From the NCBI GenBank assembly GCA_010093605.1, contig MU004188.1:630341-694340 (forward strand): a DNA stretch of 64,000 nt. Reading direction: 5' to 3'. Each line of letters starts with the position of its first letter. Within the stretch, counting starts at the first letter, position 1. The notes below the pieces were generated by a model, which saw only the letters and a list, made by a program, of their open reading frames with translations, was not told the origin of the DNA and did not search any database. Source of the stretch: Lophium mytilinum (lineage: Eukaryota > Ascomycota > Dothideomycetes > Mytilinidiales > Mytilinidiaceae). A program made the position numbers and the translations under genes. This document shows positions 21,375 through 31,387 of the stretch, piece by piece.

Positions 21375-22871
21375 ATGGATTCTCAGTATCAGAAAAACAC
21401 AAACCTTGGTGGTGATCAGCGCAAGAACGGGGATATATCAGAGACAGGCTGCACTATCACATCCAGGCCAATTCTCTATCAAAACGAGGCACGCGATATC
21501 ACCCTCATCGACATTCCACTGTCTATATCCACAGCTCAGGGCATCAGTGACGACACACTTCTCTCTTCCAGTCCCATTGTAGAGCCTTTCCCCGTCAATG
21601 ACCCCAAATCCGAGGCCGCAAAGGCGAATGTGGGCAAGCAGTATGATGAGGAGCTCCACGCGATTTACGCCGAGCTAGTCAACAAAGCTCTTGCGGAAAT
21701 TAAAATGACCATACGTGGAGATTGGTGTTCTCCTCGGAAGGTTATGGCACGGCCTTCAGTAAAAGCGAAGGGAGCAGACGGGGACTCTCCAAGCACTCCA
21801 CCAGTCATAGATTCTGAAGCCATCCTGGACCAACACCTGCGAAGCCTCCAGGAGGAGACCAAGGATGACCTCAGCGCTTTGATGGCTTCCCTCGACGTCT
21901 CTCTCGACGGCAAGCCTCCAAACATACCTTGGAGTGTCTCATACGAGAAGCCGCATGATGCTTCTGATACCACAGATCCCCGAGAGCCTGGAGAGCCAGA
22001 GTCTATCCAGGAGCCATGGGACTGGGCTTTCCACAACTCGTACGACCAAGCTCTGGATTTAGTCATCTCCAAACCCACGAGCGCATCCTTACCGGATCCC
22101 CCCAACCTGACATTCAAGATCCCTCCGAAGTCTATGTTCTTTTTACACGATTGCGTCGAGCCCACTCCATTCCGGACATCCTTCCGCGAAATCACAGAAG
22201 ACTACAGACTCCCACGACACTTCAACTTTGTCCTCCTGGATCCCCCATGGCCGAATCGCTCAGCGAGGCGAAAAGGCTCCTACACCACCTTCTTCAGCGT
22301 CAACAAACTCAAAAAGATGATTATGAAAATGGATATCGACCTCTACGTCGAACACGACGCCCTGGTCGGCATCTGGATCACCAACAAACCCGCGCTGCGG
22401 GACCTGGTCCTCGGGGATGATGGACTATTCAAGCGTTTGAACGTTGGACTCGTCGAGGAGTGGATCTGGGTCAAGACGACCACAAAGGGAGAGCCGATAT
22501 TGTCCATGGACAGCGTCTGGAGGAAGCCGTACGAAGTCCTGCTGCTGGGTAGAGCAGCCAACACATCCTACTCGGTTGCGGAACAGGCTAATGAGGTCAC
22601 GAGACGAGTCATTGCTGGGGTTCCTGATTTGCATTCCAGGAAGCCGTGTTTGAAGGAGCTTATCGCGCCGTTTATGCCAGATCCGGAAGACTACAGTGCG
22701 CTTGAGATCTTTCCTAGACACCTCGTGGCTGGGTGGAGCTCTTGGGGCAATGAAGTGCTCAAGTTCAATTGGGAGGGGTATTGGGCGAACGCGGGTGCCG
22801 AGGCGTTGTCTGTTGATGGGAACGTTGATGCGGACGTCGATGCGGACGTCGATTCGGATATGCATGGATGA
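21375..22871 (+). CDS. MT-A70 family adenine-N6 methyltransferase, METTL4-like
   Basis: SAM-dependent methyltransferase of the MT-A70 superfamily, the clade that includes METTL4. Single exon, 498 aa. The catalytic DPPW motif is intact at residues 289-292 in FVLLDPPWPNRSARRKGSY, and the pattern that follows (GSYTTF, LVGIWITNKPALRDLV, VEEWIWVKTT, GEPILSMDSVWRKPYEVLLLGR) is the METTL4 fold; ALEIFPRHLVAGWSSWGNEVLKF is the conserved end. The N-terminal 250 residues are non-conserved and charged. METTL4 members methylate N6 of cap-adjacent Am in U2 snRNA or, as proposed, adenine in DNA; which applies here is unknown. The C-terminus ends in a short VDADVD repeat from 12 bp coding repeats. No intron is needed. 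Confidence 0.85.
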   Translation: MDSQYQKNTNLGGDQRKNGDISETGCTITSRPILYQNEARDITLIDIPLSISTAQGISDDTLLSSSPIVEPFPVNDPKSEAAKANVGKQYDEELHAIYAELVNKALAEIKMTIRGDWCSPRKVMARPSVKAKGADGDSPSTPPVIDSEAILDQHLRSLQEETKDDLSALMASLDVSLDGKPPNIPWSVSYEKPHDASDTTDPREPGEPESIQEPWDWAFHNSYDQALDLVISKPTSASLPDPPNLTFKIPPKSMFFLHDCVEPTPFRTSFREITEDYRLPRHFNFVLLDPPWPNRSARRKGSYTTFFSVNKLKKMIMKMDIDLYVEHDALVGIWITNKPALRDLVLGDDGLFKRLNVGLVEEWIWVKTTTKGEPILSMDSVWRKPYEVLLLGRAANTSYSVAEQANEVTRRVIAGVPDLHSRKPCLKELIAPFMPDPEDYSALEIFPRHLVAGWSSWGNEVLKFNWEGYWANAGAEALSVDGNVDADVDADVDSDMHG

Positions 22872-23093
22872 TGTTATGGTAGAGTGATTAGCTTTACTGC
22901 TTACGGGGATGACTGCATCAGATGGCTACCTTGTGAGTAGCTTGCAATAATAATGTTTAATGAGTCAGGGCAGAGCAATGGAACTGTTGTGTCTGATCAC
23001 AGTAACCCCTTGCCAATTCCTCAGCAACATGCACGAACTTTTGAACAAGATTGAAATCATAATTGTGATGTTAGATACGCGGAATCTACTACG

Positions 23094-25505
23094 CTAGTTC
23101 CACAATCTACAAGTCCCATCAGCTCCAGCACTCACACACCACGGCTCCCGTGGATGCCAATCAACATCCATAACACCAAGCCTGCTCTTAACTTGATGGC
23201 CCCTCAACACCTTCAGCGGTACAATGGTCGCGTTCTCCATCAAATCCCCAACCACCTTCCCGTGGAAAATCTGCAAGCTCCCATCATCGCTAGCGTCAGC
23301 GAACAGCGGAAGCCCGCCTTGATGGAACTTGACTGCACGAATAGCTTCCTTGTGGTACCGCAGCGTCTTATACGGCTTCGAAGAGAGGTCCAGATCATGC
23401 CACAGGAGGCGCTTGTCGTATGTGCCAACAATGAGATTGTCGCCTCCAGGATGGACATCGAAGGACGAGATCCATTTCGCGCCTGGCTGGAGGATCTTGA
23501 CGAGCTCTTGCCTGGCTAGATCGTAGCTTCGGATTGACATTCTGGTCGCCACGAAGAATATTGGCTTCGACGGATGGAATTGGACGGACTGCGCTATGCC
23601 TTTGAGTCGTCGGAAGGGTAGTTGTGTGAGATGCTTTGAAAGCGTGTGGATAGCGACGGCGCTGCTCTGGCCCCCTGGCGAGACAGTGGAGAAGTATTCT
23701 CCGCGCCTATGCCAGTTGATCACCTTGACTGCTGATCTTACAGTCGCCTTCACTAGGACGCCCTTTTCTTCGAGTTTGGGCCCTGGGCGAGCCCATTTAG
23801 CAGCCGACTCCTTATTAGCCACACCATTTGTCGTCGTCGAGGGTTTTGATGCCGCGTATCCCCAACCAGCGTCCAAGAGTTCTCGGCTAGTCTGCTCCAG
23901 ATCGGGCGATATGATAGACCAGGGTACGATGAGATAGATGTCTTCTCCAGCTGCTGCTGCTAACACTGCGGCATCCTTGCCTGGCCTCCATCTCACAACA
24001 TGAACGGCCTCTTCACGCGAGAGCTTCACGCTCCACAGCTGCCGACCCGTCACAAGCTCCCATATTCGAACAACGCCGTCGTCTCCGCCACTGGCTAGGA
24101 AGACGCCCTGTGGGTCTACTGATACGCTACGCACACGACCTTCGTGGCCGCGGAAGACGGTAGCACATGTTGTGGGGAATGGCCGTAACTCGTCGGGGCT
24201 TGGTAGCTTGGGAAGCAGCGATTCCGGGTCAATGTTGAGCTTGTTTCGCCGCACGCGCGGTGCTAGGTATAGATCTAGACACCTCTCGAACTTCTCTTTG
24301 ACAAAACTTTCGTAACCTGGGACTTTGCGAAGCGCATCGTGATCAGTGGGAAGGTATTCTTTCTCTCGGTCCTCGTCGTCTGCCTCTATCCACGCAGCCT
24401 TCTCGTCTTTATCCGGGAGATACTCAGGTGGGGGGTGATAGCTCTCATCGTAGCCTGGTGGCGGTAGCTTAGGAGCGGCAATGTTCATGTAATGCTCGGG
24501 TCGCGGCACTTCGTCTGCCCAGATATCATAGGTTTTGATGTCCGAGTCCTCTTCCACTTCCTCGGAGGGAGGTTTGTATGGTTGTATGCGTCCTTCTCTA
24601 ATAGCCTTCACGATCTTCATAACGCGTTTTGCTTCGTGCTTCGATGGGACGAATCTGCGCTTTGGTTCAGGCGCAGCACTAAGAGGCATAGTTTCCTCTA
24701 TGCCAGTGAAATAGTGAACCATATCCGGGTAAGGATCGTAACCGTCTTCGGGCAATTCGTTCCTTGTGATTCTCTTGAGAACTTCTAGTTCCTCCCGGCT
24801 TAGGTTCCGGTCTTTTCCAGTCGCTGGATCTTTGAGTCCAGTCCATCCTTCCGGTATGTCTATACTGTCCAGGAGAGCATCCAACGCTTCTCCCTTTGCA
24901 GGCCGCATGATCTTCTTGCCGTTGATGTCATAACCAATGTGAGGATAGGAATCGTAGAATGAGAGTGGGATGTCGCCAATTGTATTCGTAGCCTCTGCGG
25001 CATCTGAGTCGTCTGAGTCGTACACGGGGTCGATTTCCTTGTACACATATCGTTCGTTGCCATTGGCATCGACTTCGACTGTGTAATTCGGTTGGAGGTC
25101 CTCGTCATCCTCCTCATCTTGTCCGACACCGTTCTCCGTAGTATTGAGATCCAAACCAGAGCCATTGGAAGGCAAAAGCCCATTTTCAGACCCCTTTCCG
25201 TGCCTACTTTTGGAGCTCTCACCGTTGGTGTTGAGCTTCCGTATCTGCTCTCGTATATCTGGCTCGCCGTCGGAGGGTATCTCATCGCTGTCCAGATCTC
25301 CTTCTTCCTCTTCTTCATCTAGGGAGCTTTCGTCCTCACTGAGTCCTTCAACATCCTCTGCCTCACTGCCCTCTATCGAGTCGTCGTCACTCTGGGAGAG
25401 GATTCCATCTAGCAAGCCGCCTTCGAGCTCATCGTCGGATGCGCTCCGGGAGAGGACTGGGCTTTCGCGAGTAACAACCTTACGCTTCCGCGACGGTGGA
25501 GCCAT
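23094..25505 (-). CDS. ERB1: Ribosome biogenesis protein Erb1/BOP1
   Basis: Component of the nucleolar PeBoW/NOP7 complex (Nop7-Erb1-Ytm1), needed for 27S pre-rRNA processing and 60S assembly. Single exon, 803 aa, essentially the length of yeast Erb1 (807). An acidic N-terminal region (about 25-80 and 125-180) precedes the BOP1NT domain, with its signature [20 protein letters not shown] at about 190 and [20 protein letters not shown] at about 255. The WD40 propeller starts near residue 450 ([20 protein letters not shown]) and ends with [20 protein letters not shown] close to the C-terminus. The region between BOP1NT and the propeller ([20 protein letters not shown]) is also conserved. The start lies 288 bp from the divergent PRP5 start. 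Confidence 0.95.
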   Translation of the reverse strand: MAPPSRKRKVVTRESPVLSRSASDDELEGGLLDGILSQSDDDSIEGSEAEDVEGLSEDESSLDEEEEEGDLDSDEIPSDGEPDIREQIRKLNTNGESSKSRHGKGSENGLLPSNGSGLDLNTTENGVGQDEEDDEDLQPNYTVEVDANGNERYVYKEIDPVYDSDDSDAAEATNTIGDIPLSFYDSYPHIGYDINGKKIMRPAKGEALDALLDSIDIPEGWTGLKDPATGKDRNLSREELEVLKRITRNELPEDGYDPYPDMVHYFTGIEETMPLSAAPEPKRRFVPSKHEAKRVMKIVKAIREGRIQPYKPPSEEVEEDSDIKTYDIWADEVPRPEHYMNIAAPKLPPPGYDESYHPPPEYLPDKDEKAAWIEADDEDREKEYLPTDHDALRKVPGYESFVKEKFERCLDLYLAPRVRRNKLNIDPESLLPKLPSPDELRPFPTTCATVFRGHEGRVRSVSVDPQGVFLASGGDDGVVRIWELVTGRQLWSVKLSREEAVHVVRWRPGKDAAVLAAAAGEDIYLIVPWSIISPDLEQTSRELLDAGWGYAASKPSTTTNGVANKESAAKWARPGPKLEEKGVLVKATVRSAVKVINWHRRGEYFSTVSPGGQSSAVAIHTLSKHLTQLPFRRLKGIAQSVQFHPSKPIFFVATRMSIRSYDLARQELVKILQPGAKWISSFDVHPGGDNLIVGTYDKRLLWHDLDLSSKPYKTLRYHKEAIRAVKFHQGGLPLFADASDDGSLQIFHGKVVGDLMENATIVPLKVLRGHQVKSRLGVMDVDWHPREPWCVSAGADGTCRLWN

Positions 25506-25793
25506 TTTTCAGTTTAGTATAGGACAATTGGGTTGCGACAAAAGCTGTTCGATAATTTACAGCATCTCGTCGAAAAAAAGTTCCAGCACCCGGGCCGACT
25601 TTGATCCGAAAAGTGGGGCGTTCACTAGTCTCCGCTGCAACCTTCTTTTGCCGCGCCGTCAACAACCCCTCGACTTGCTCCTCGTCACCATCACATCTTC
25701 ACCATCTCCATCTTCGACCGCTTCCACTAACCTCCGGCGGATCGATACACTTACCTGAACCCGGGTGACTACACTTACCTTGAGGCCGCAAGC
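25506..25793. promoter_or_regulatory. Shared divergent promoter ERB1/PRP5
   Basis: 288 bp separate the two start codons, so the two RNA-processing genes must share promoter space. The part next to PRP5 is pyrimidine-rich (about 25660-25760). No TATA box is obvious, as is usual for housekeeping genes. Confidence 0.55.
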
Positions 25794-28700
25794 ATGGCCA
25801 ATAGAGGCGCACAGGCTGATCCCATGCTCAGATACAACGACGGCCGTCGCGATGGTCGACGCTATGACCGAGAGGACTCCTACCGCCCACGCCGCGAGCG
25901 CTCTCGCTCTCCCGTGAGAGGAGATCGTAGGCGGGACAGGGACCGAGAGGATCCGCGTGATCGGGATAATGGACGCTATCGCCGCGACAGAGACCGTGGC
26001 TGGGGAGACCGGGACCGGGATCGTGACTATAGGAGTCGTAACGACGATGTCCGCGACAGGGACCGTCGTCGCCCTTCGTTCGACTCGGACAGACACTACG
26101 GCCGTGACAGTCGTGAGCGTGGAAAGGAGTCGTCTCAGACGCCAGGCCCGACCAAGCTGAGCGACGAAGAGCGCAAGAAGCAAGAGCGAATCGAAAAGCT
26201 TGCTGCTTGGAAAGCCAAGAAAGCCGAGGAAGAGAAGGCCGGGAAGGACAAGGCCTCGAGCGAGACGGCGACGCCTCCTCCCAAGGTCGCATCTCCCAAG
26301 GTCGCATCTCCCGAAGTCGCATCTTCAAAGGTCGCATCTCCCAAGGTCCCTGAAGTGGCCCCTTCGCACACCGGCAAGTCTAAGCCCAAACCCAAAGATA
26401 AATCAGCCCATAAGACCAGCTCACGCGCTACACTTGATGGCGGCCTCGGGAAGCATTTCCCAGCTCCTCCAGTCAATCCCGCCAAGAACATTGCGGAGAA
26501 GACTTCAACTTCAGGTACGTCTCAATATCCCCATTCCATCTCCTTTAACCTACAGAGCATCTCATTTAATTTGTCTATAGCCTCCGCTCCTGACCAGCCT
26601 CTTAAAAATGGTGGTAACGTGAGCTCCTTCGGTCTCAAGAGCAAGGCGCAGCCCGCAGCCGACAAGATCGAACCGAAAAAATCCCTCTTTGATGACGAGG
26701 AGGTCACCCTCAAGCGCACCTTCGAAAAGCTGCCCGACTTCAATCCTGATGAGGAACCTCTCATTGGGGACGATGACGATGATGTGGACATGAGCGATGC
26801 AGGGAGTGACAACGAAGAGGCTGCTGCTGCACGCCTTGCTGCTGTGGAAAAGCGACGCGAGGAGGCACAGACAAACGGAGATATCGATATGAAAGAAGCT
26901 CCAGAGGAACCCGCCACGAACGGTAACAACGATGATGACGAGGAGGAGGACCCTCTCGATGCGTTCATGAAGGGCCTAGTTGACGACGAGCCGGAACTCA
27001 AGCCTTCGGAAAAGCAAGCGGTAGCCATGTATGCGGACGACGACGAGGTCACACAGGAAGCTACAGAGGGCATTGCTGACGAGTTCCCGACGGTCTCCAA
27101 CAAGAAGAAAAAGAAGGAGATCCCGGCTGTTGATCATTCCAAGATCGCTTATGAGCCTTTCAGGAAGAGCTTTTACACGGAGCCCCAAGAGCTGCAAGAC
27201 ATGACTGAAGAGGAACTGCTTGATCTGAGACATGAGCTCGATGGTATCAAGGTTCGCGGCCTTGACGTCCCTAAGCCCGTGGTGACGTGGCCTCAAATGT
27301 CGCTTTCTATGTCGACTCTCAATGTTCTCAGAAATCTCGGATATGACAAGCCTACTCCTATCCAGAGCCAAGCGATTCCCACCATCGAAGCCGGCAGAGA
27401 CGTGATCTCTGTGGCGAAGACTGGCTCCGGAAAGACACTTGCATTTGGTATTCCTGTTTTGCGCCACATTCTGGATCAGCGGGAACTTGGATCTGCTGAT
27501 GGCCCTATTGCCTTGATCATGGCTCCAACTCGAGAACTAGCGGTTCAGATTCAACGCGAGCTGAAACCTTTCCTCAAGGCTCATCAGCTAAAGGCTGCAT
27601 GCTGCTATGGCGGAGTGCCAATCAAGGACAACATTGCTGATGTAAAGCGAGGAGGTAATCATCTTATGGTTGCGACCCCTGGTCGTCTGATTGACCTCAT
27701 GGCTAGTAACTCGGGTAGGGTTCTGAATCTCAAGCGTGTTACTTATGTGGTTCTAGACGAGGCAGACAGAATGTTTGACATGGGTTTCGAGCCTCAGGTT
27801 ATGAAGGTCCTACAGAGCGTCCGACCAGACCGCCAGACTGTTCTCTTCTCGGCCACGTTTCCCCAAAAAATGGAGAGCCTCGCGAAAAAGGCCCTCGTTA
27901 AGCCAATCGAGATTTTAGTCGGCGGACGATCCACTGTTGCTGCCGAGATCACGCAAATTGTCAAAGTCATGGCTCCAGAAAAGAAGTTCCACGAGGTTCT
28001 ATTCCAACTCGGGGAGCTATTCGAGCAAGACCAAGACGCACGGGCTTTGATATTCGTAGAGAGCCAGAAGACTGCTGAAGATCTGTTCAATAAGGTCTCG
28101 AAGAAAGGATATCCTTGTGTTACTCTCCACGGGGGTAAAGATCAGATCGATCGAGAGGACGCCATCTCCGACTTCAAAGCTGGAATCATTCCTGTCGTGA
28201 TAGCTACCTCAGTAGCCGCTCGAGGACTGGACGTGAAGCAGCTCAAGCTAGTCATTAACTACGACCCGCCCAACCACTTGGAGGATTACGTCCACCGAGT
28301 CGGACGGACTGGTAGGGCTGGTAACACCGGCACGGCTGTCACCATCGTCACGGAATCTCAGGAGCGCGAGTCGATCCACATCTCCAAGGCACTTCGACAG
28401 AGCAAACAGCCAGTTCCCGAGGAGCTACAGAAGATGGTAGTCTCGTTCCTAGAGAAGGTCAAGGCGGGCACAGAGAAGTTTGGCGGTTCTGGGTTCGGCG
28501 GCAAGGGTCTTGAGAAGCTAAACTTAGAGCGTGAGAGGGAGAGGCTGCGTGAGAGGAAAACATTCGGCGGCGAAGATGGGGATGAGGAACCTGAAAAAGA
28601 GAAGGAAGCGGAAGCGGACGATTTCACTGTTCAGAGTTCGGCTAACCCAGCACCGGCGCAGACACAGGCCACCGATTCTTCGACCCAAGCTGCCACTCCT

Positions 28701-29289
28701 TCAAAGGCCCCGGATGTTCAAGATTCAGGCGTTCAAGATTCAAACCTTCCAGATCTAGACGGCGAGATTATTGTCCATAAGACCCAGAAGCCAAGCGGCG
28801 GCGCGTCGAAAGGTGGCGACTCTATGGCGAGGGTTCTCCAAGCAGCCCAGGCTATCGGAGGGCGTCTGACCAAGAAGAACATGATCCATCCCGGACAGCC
28901 AATCGACAACAAGGGCCCAGATGCAGGCGCCTACCACACGACGTTAGAAATCAACGATTTTCCACAGAAAGCTCGCTGGGCGGTCACCAACCGTACCAAC
29001 GTTGCAAAGATCCTGGACCGTACAGGCACATCGATCACTACGAAAGGAAATTTCTATCCTCCTGGCAAGACTCCTCAGGAGGGAGAAATGCCTAAGCTCT
29101 ATATCCTCGTGTGGGTACCATTCCAATTCTATTGTAAGATACGCTGACACATGTTATAGGGAGGGGGACACTGAAGCGGTGGTGAAGGGTGCGATGCGCG
29201 AGCTGCAGAATCTACTGAAGGAGGGGACCCAGGCATCTCTGGAGAATGATAGTAGAGCCCCTACCGGAGGAAGATACCAAGTTCTCTAA
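25794..29289 (+). CDS. PRP5: DEAD-box RNA helicase Prp5, spliceosome prespliceosome factor
   Basis: ATP-dependent helicase that remodels U2 snRNP and proofreads branch-site pairing before the prespliceosome forms. Exons are 25794-26514, 26581-29110 and 29160-29289, 1126 aa. The N-terminus is rich in Arg/Asp/Ser (RD/RS-like, residues 15-115) and is followed by a helical Lys/Glu region with a KVASP repeat. The acidic block ends in [11 protein letters not shown], the DPLD motif that in yeast Prp5 contacts SF3b. Helicase motifs are complete: AKTGSGKT near 518, PTRELA, DEAD near 633, SAT, then ARGLD and [10 protein letters not shown] near 812. The C-terminal extension (about 900-1126) includes a KH-like segment ([20 protein letters not shown]). 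Intron 1 is 66 bp, in frame and free of stops. A 49 bp intron precedes the last exon. Confidence 0.95.
26283..26342 (+). repeat. 15 bp coding minisatellite in PRP5
   Basis: Four units of aaggtcgcatctccc (one variant, gaagtcgcatcttca) encode a KVASP-type pentapeptide repeat in the linker ahead of the helicase core. It is probably length-variable between strains; no functional role is implied. Confidence 0.8.
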
Positions 29290-29989
29290 GTCAGTGTGAC
29301 GCTTCTCCGAAACCGAGCACATCAGCAAAGGTACGTTACTTGGTTGTTTGCATGCATGCACAGGCGTATGGTTTGGTTTCTCTTCATTTCCTGCGTAATG
29401 GATGTGCTATGGTTGGTGGATGGATGGCGGTTGGGTTTCGGCACGACTGGCGGATATCCATTGAGTGTGGCTCATGTGGGTACCGATATCGATGGATCGG
29501 CGAATCCATCAATCGTAAGATGATTTGACTGCGGTTGACGGGGGGGAGACTGTTGGACTTTCGGGTACGGCTGGCGGAAACTTGTGAAGCGTGGCTTATG
29601 GGGTGATGGTTCCCGAGGATCGGCGACTCCGTCAATCACAAGGTGGTACATCTGGTCAAGTTCACACGGTGCTATGCACTTGTTCGACGACCTTCATAAA
29701 ACGAAAACCCTAAAACAACCTACAGCAGAGCAATCGAAGCATGATATGCCTCTTGCACCACGCTCTCTCCTCGCTCTTTGATCGTGACTTGTGAAGGCAA
29801 TATCAACTACTACATGCTAGGCGATGTAGTCTAAGCAGATCACATTAACAACAAAGCCTCCAGGAGTGAACACCCTTGTCATGGCAAGCAAACAACACAT
29901 CTGCAACTCGTGAAGCCGTTATAAATTCTCAGGTGCATAGAAGTACATACAATTGTCGCAACCCTCATCCAACCCCTTCCCCAGACCCC
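29290..29989. other. Intergenic between convergent genes, with ~123 bp duplication
   Basis: 700 bp between the PRP5 stop and the stop of the small myristoylated protein gene. Contains a direct duplication (29428-29645, described separately). No gene was found in the rest. Confidence 0.55.
29428..29645. repeat. Imperfect tandem duplication, offset ~123 bp
   Basis: The block tttcggcacgactggcgg (29436) to atcggcgaatccatcaatcg is repeated as tttcgggtacggctggcgg (29559) to atcggcgactccgtcaatca. The shared order tttcgg, ctggcgg, gtggct, atgg, ggatcggcga, tccntcaatc supports true duplication followed by divergence. Confidence 0.65.
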
Positions 29990-30502
29990 TCAACTATACT
30001 TCTGTATCTCAGCATTCCGCTCCGTATCCCGCCGCGCCAGGTTATCCTTCGCCTCCTGCACCCTCGTCGCGTTCATCGTCTGCTTCTTCTGCTTGTCCAA
30101 CTCCCCGCCGAGCTTCCCCTTCCCTTTCGATTGCTCTAACCGCGCCTGTCGCGCTCGTTAGCCTTATATCCCACCTGAACCGCCCGCTCGTCCCCTCGTT
30201 CCCTTCCGCGCGCCTCGCTCCCGGTCGAGAAAGGGAATACAGGAAGTACTGCACAGCTCACTCACCTCAGCAGCCCGCGCAGCCGCAGCCCGCGGGTCAT
30301 CCGCCGCGCGCGCGGCCGTACCGCCGACTGTTTGCCCGCCGCCGCCGGCCGAGGCGCGCTGGGGCGGTTTCTGAGCGGGTTTTGAGGAGGGGAGTTTGGC
30401 GGAGGTGGGTGCGGCGGCGGGCGCGGAGGAGAGGGTGCGGCCCGGGGTCGCGAAGTTGTCGGCGTCTTTGCCGCCGCAGAGGCCGCTGCAGGCATTGCCC
30501 AT
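29990..30502 (-). CDS. Small protein with N-myristoylation signal
   Basis: Model complement(30266-30502, 29990-30145), 130 aa, with a 120 bp GC-rich intron (gtgagt to gcgacag). The N-terminus MGNACSGLCGGKDADNFATP starts with Gly2 and a small residue at position 6, the consensus for N-myristoylation, and has Cys5 and Cys9 as possible palmitoylation sites. An Ala/Pro/Gly-rich linker (about 25-70) leads to an Arg/Ala-rich segment, and a charged coil follows (GELDKQKKQTMNATRVQEAK to ERNAEIQKY). Similar small proteins are widespread in Pezizomycotina; none that I know has a defined function. It should attach to the plasma or an endomembrane. GC content in exon 1 is very high, which creates long frames on the opposite strand (29953-30567) that I treat as shadows. 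Confidence 0.7.
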
Positions 30503-31387
30503 TGTGTTTTTGCGGCTGCGCGTTGGGAGGGGAGGGGTGGCAGGAGCTGGGGAGGAATTGTAGGTAGGTGAGGTTGGAGGCGGCGGAACTGGAGGGGTGG
30601 AGCTAGGGAGGCGGAGGGAGCGTGGGGTGTGGGGTTGAAGGTGAGGCTGTCACGCTGTGTAGGATGGAGCTTGGGGTGGAGATAGTCTTGAGGTCTGGGG
30701 AATGTGGTTTTGAAAGAGTAAATATGGTTGTGAGGAGGGAGCGAGGATGATAGTTTGGAGAGAGATAGGTCTTTTGCGTTTGATATACTTCAACTTAGGT
30801 AGGCAGGCGATAGAGGTTGGTCGTTTGCGCTCTTGTCTTACCATGAAGCGTGGTTATGGCTGATCAAAATTGCAAATGAAACAAGTAGTACGTCTCCTCT
30901 ACGTTTAAAGTATTCTACCTCCTTGGAGATGCTCTGCTTTCGAGCTTCTCGAGACCCCTGGTACCTGAATGGCACATCAGGGTCCGGTATTCTGCTGTCA
31001 CGTGTGAGACCCATCTAATACTGGCTCGTGATTGGACACGCTCTCGTTCCCCGAAATCTTCAACCTTGCCCCACCCAGGACCCTGAGCGACGACAGCACC
31101 ACTGCGCGTTGTCGCGATCCTTTCTATACTCGTGAGCGCAAGCTTTTCCACGCCGTGTGTACCGTCTGGCCCCTCCGTCTGGCCGACAAGGAGGAAGTCT
31201 GCCCCTCCCTTGTGCAAAGTTTCAGGCACGTCAGCGATCGCCCGCAACTGAGCACCGTGATGGCTGCTCGGTACCGCCCTCTTCTCTGCCCTGTTAAGGC
31301 TGACCTGAAGACTTCTCAGGGTGCTAACTGGCTGTCCGTTTAGCTGAGCCTCAGTCTTTCGAAGACTCTTCCGCTTCCATCTCAGCC
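30503..31387. other. Divergent promoter region, small myristoylated protein / C2H2 regulator
   Basis: 885 bp. The frame 31032-31343 (plus) just before the C2H2 gene is probably leader sequence; its translation has no family features. A pyrimidine/CG-rich leader with gctaactggctg at 31321-31332 could include an unspliced 5' UTR intron branch site. No other gene seen. Confidence 0.45.

Noticed and set aside
29953-30567. 204-codon plus-strand frame opposite the small myristoylated protein
   Set aside because: Arg/Pro/Ser-rich translation explained by GC-rich antisense; the minus-strand model has a clear N-terminus and splice join.
31032-31343. 103-codon frame just upstream of the C2H2 gene
   Set aside because: Probably leader sequence; no patterned translation. 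It could be an upstream open frame, but nothing supports that.
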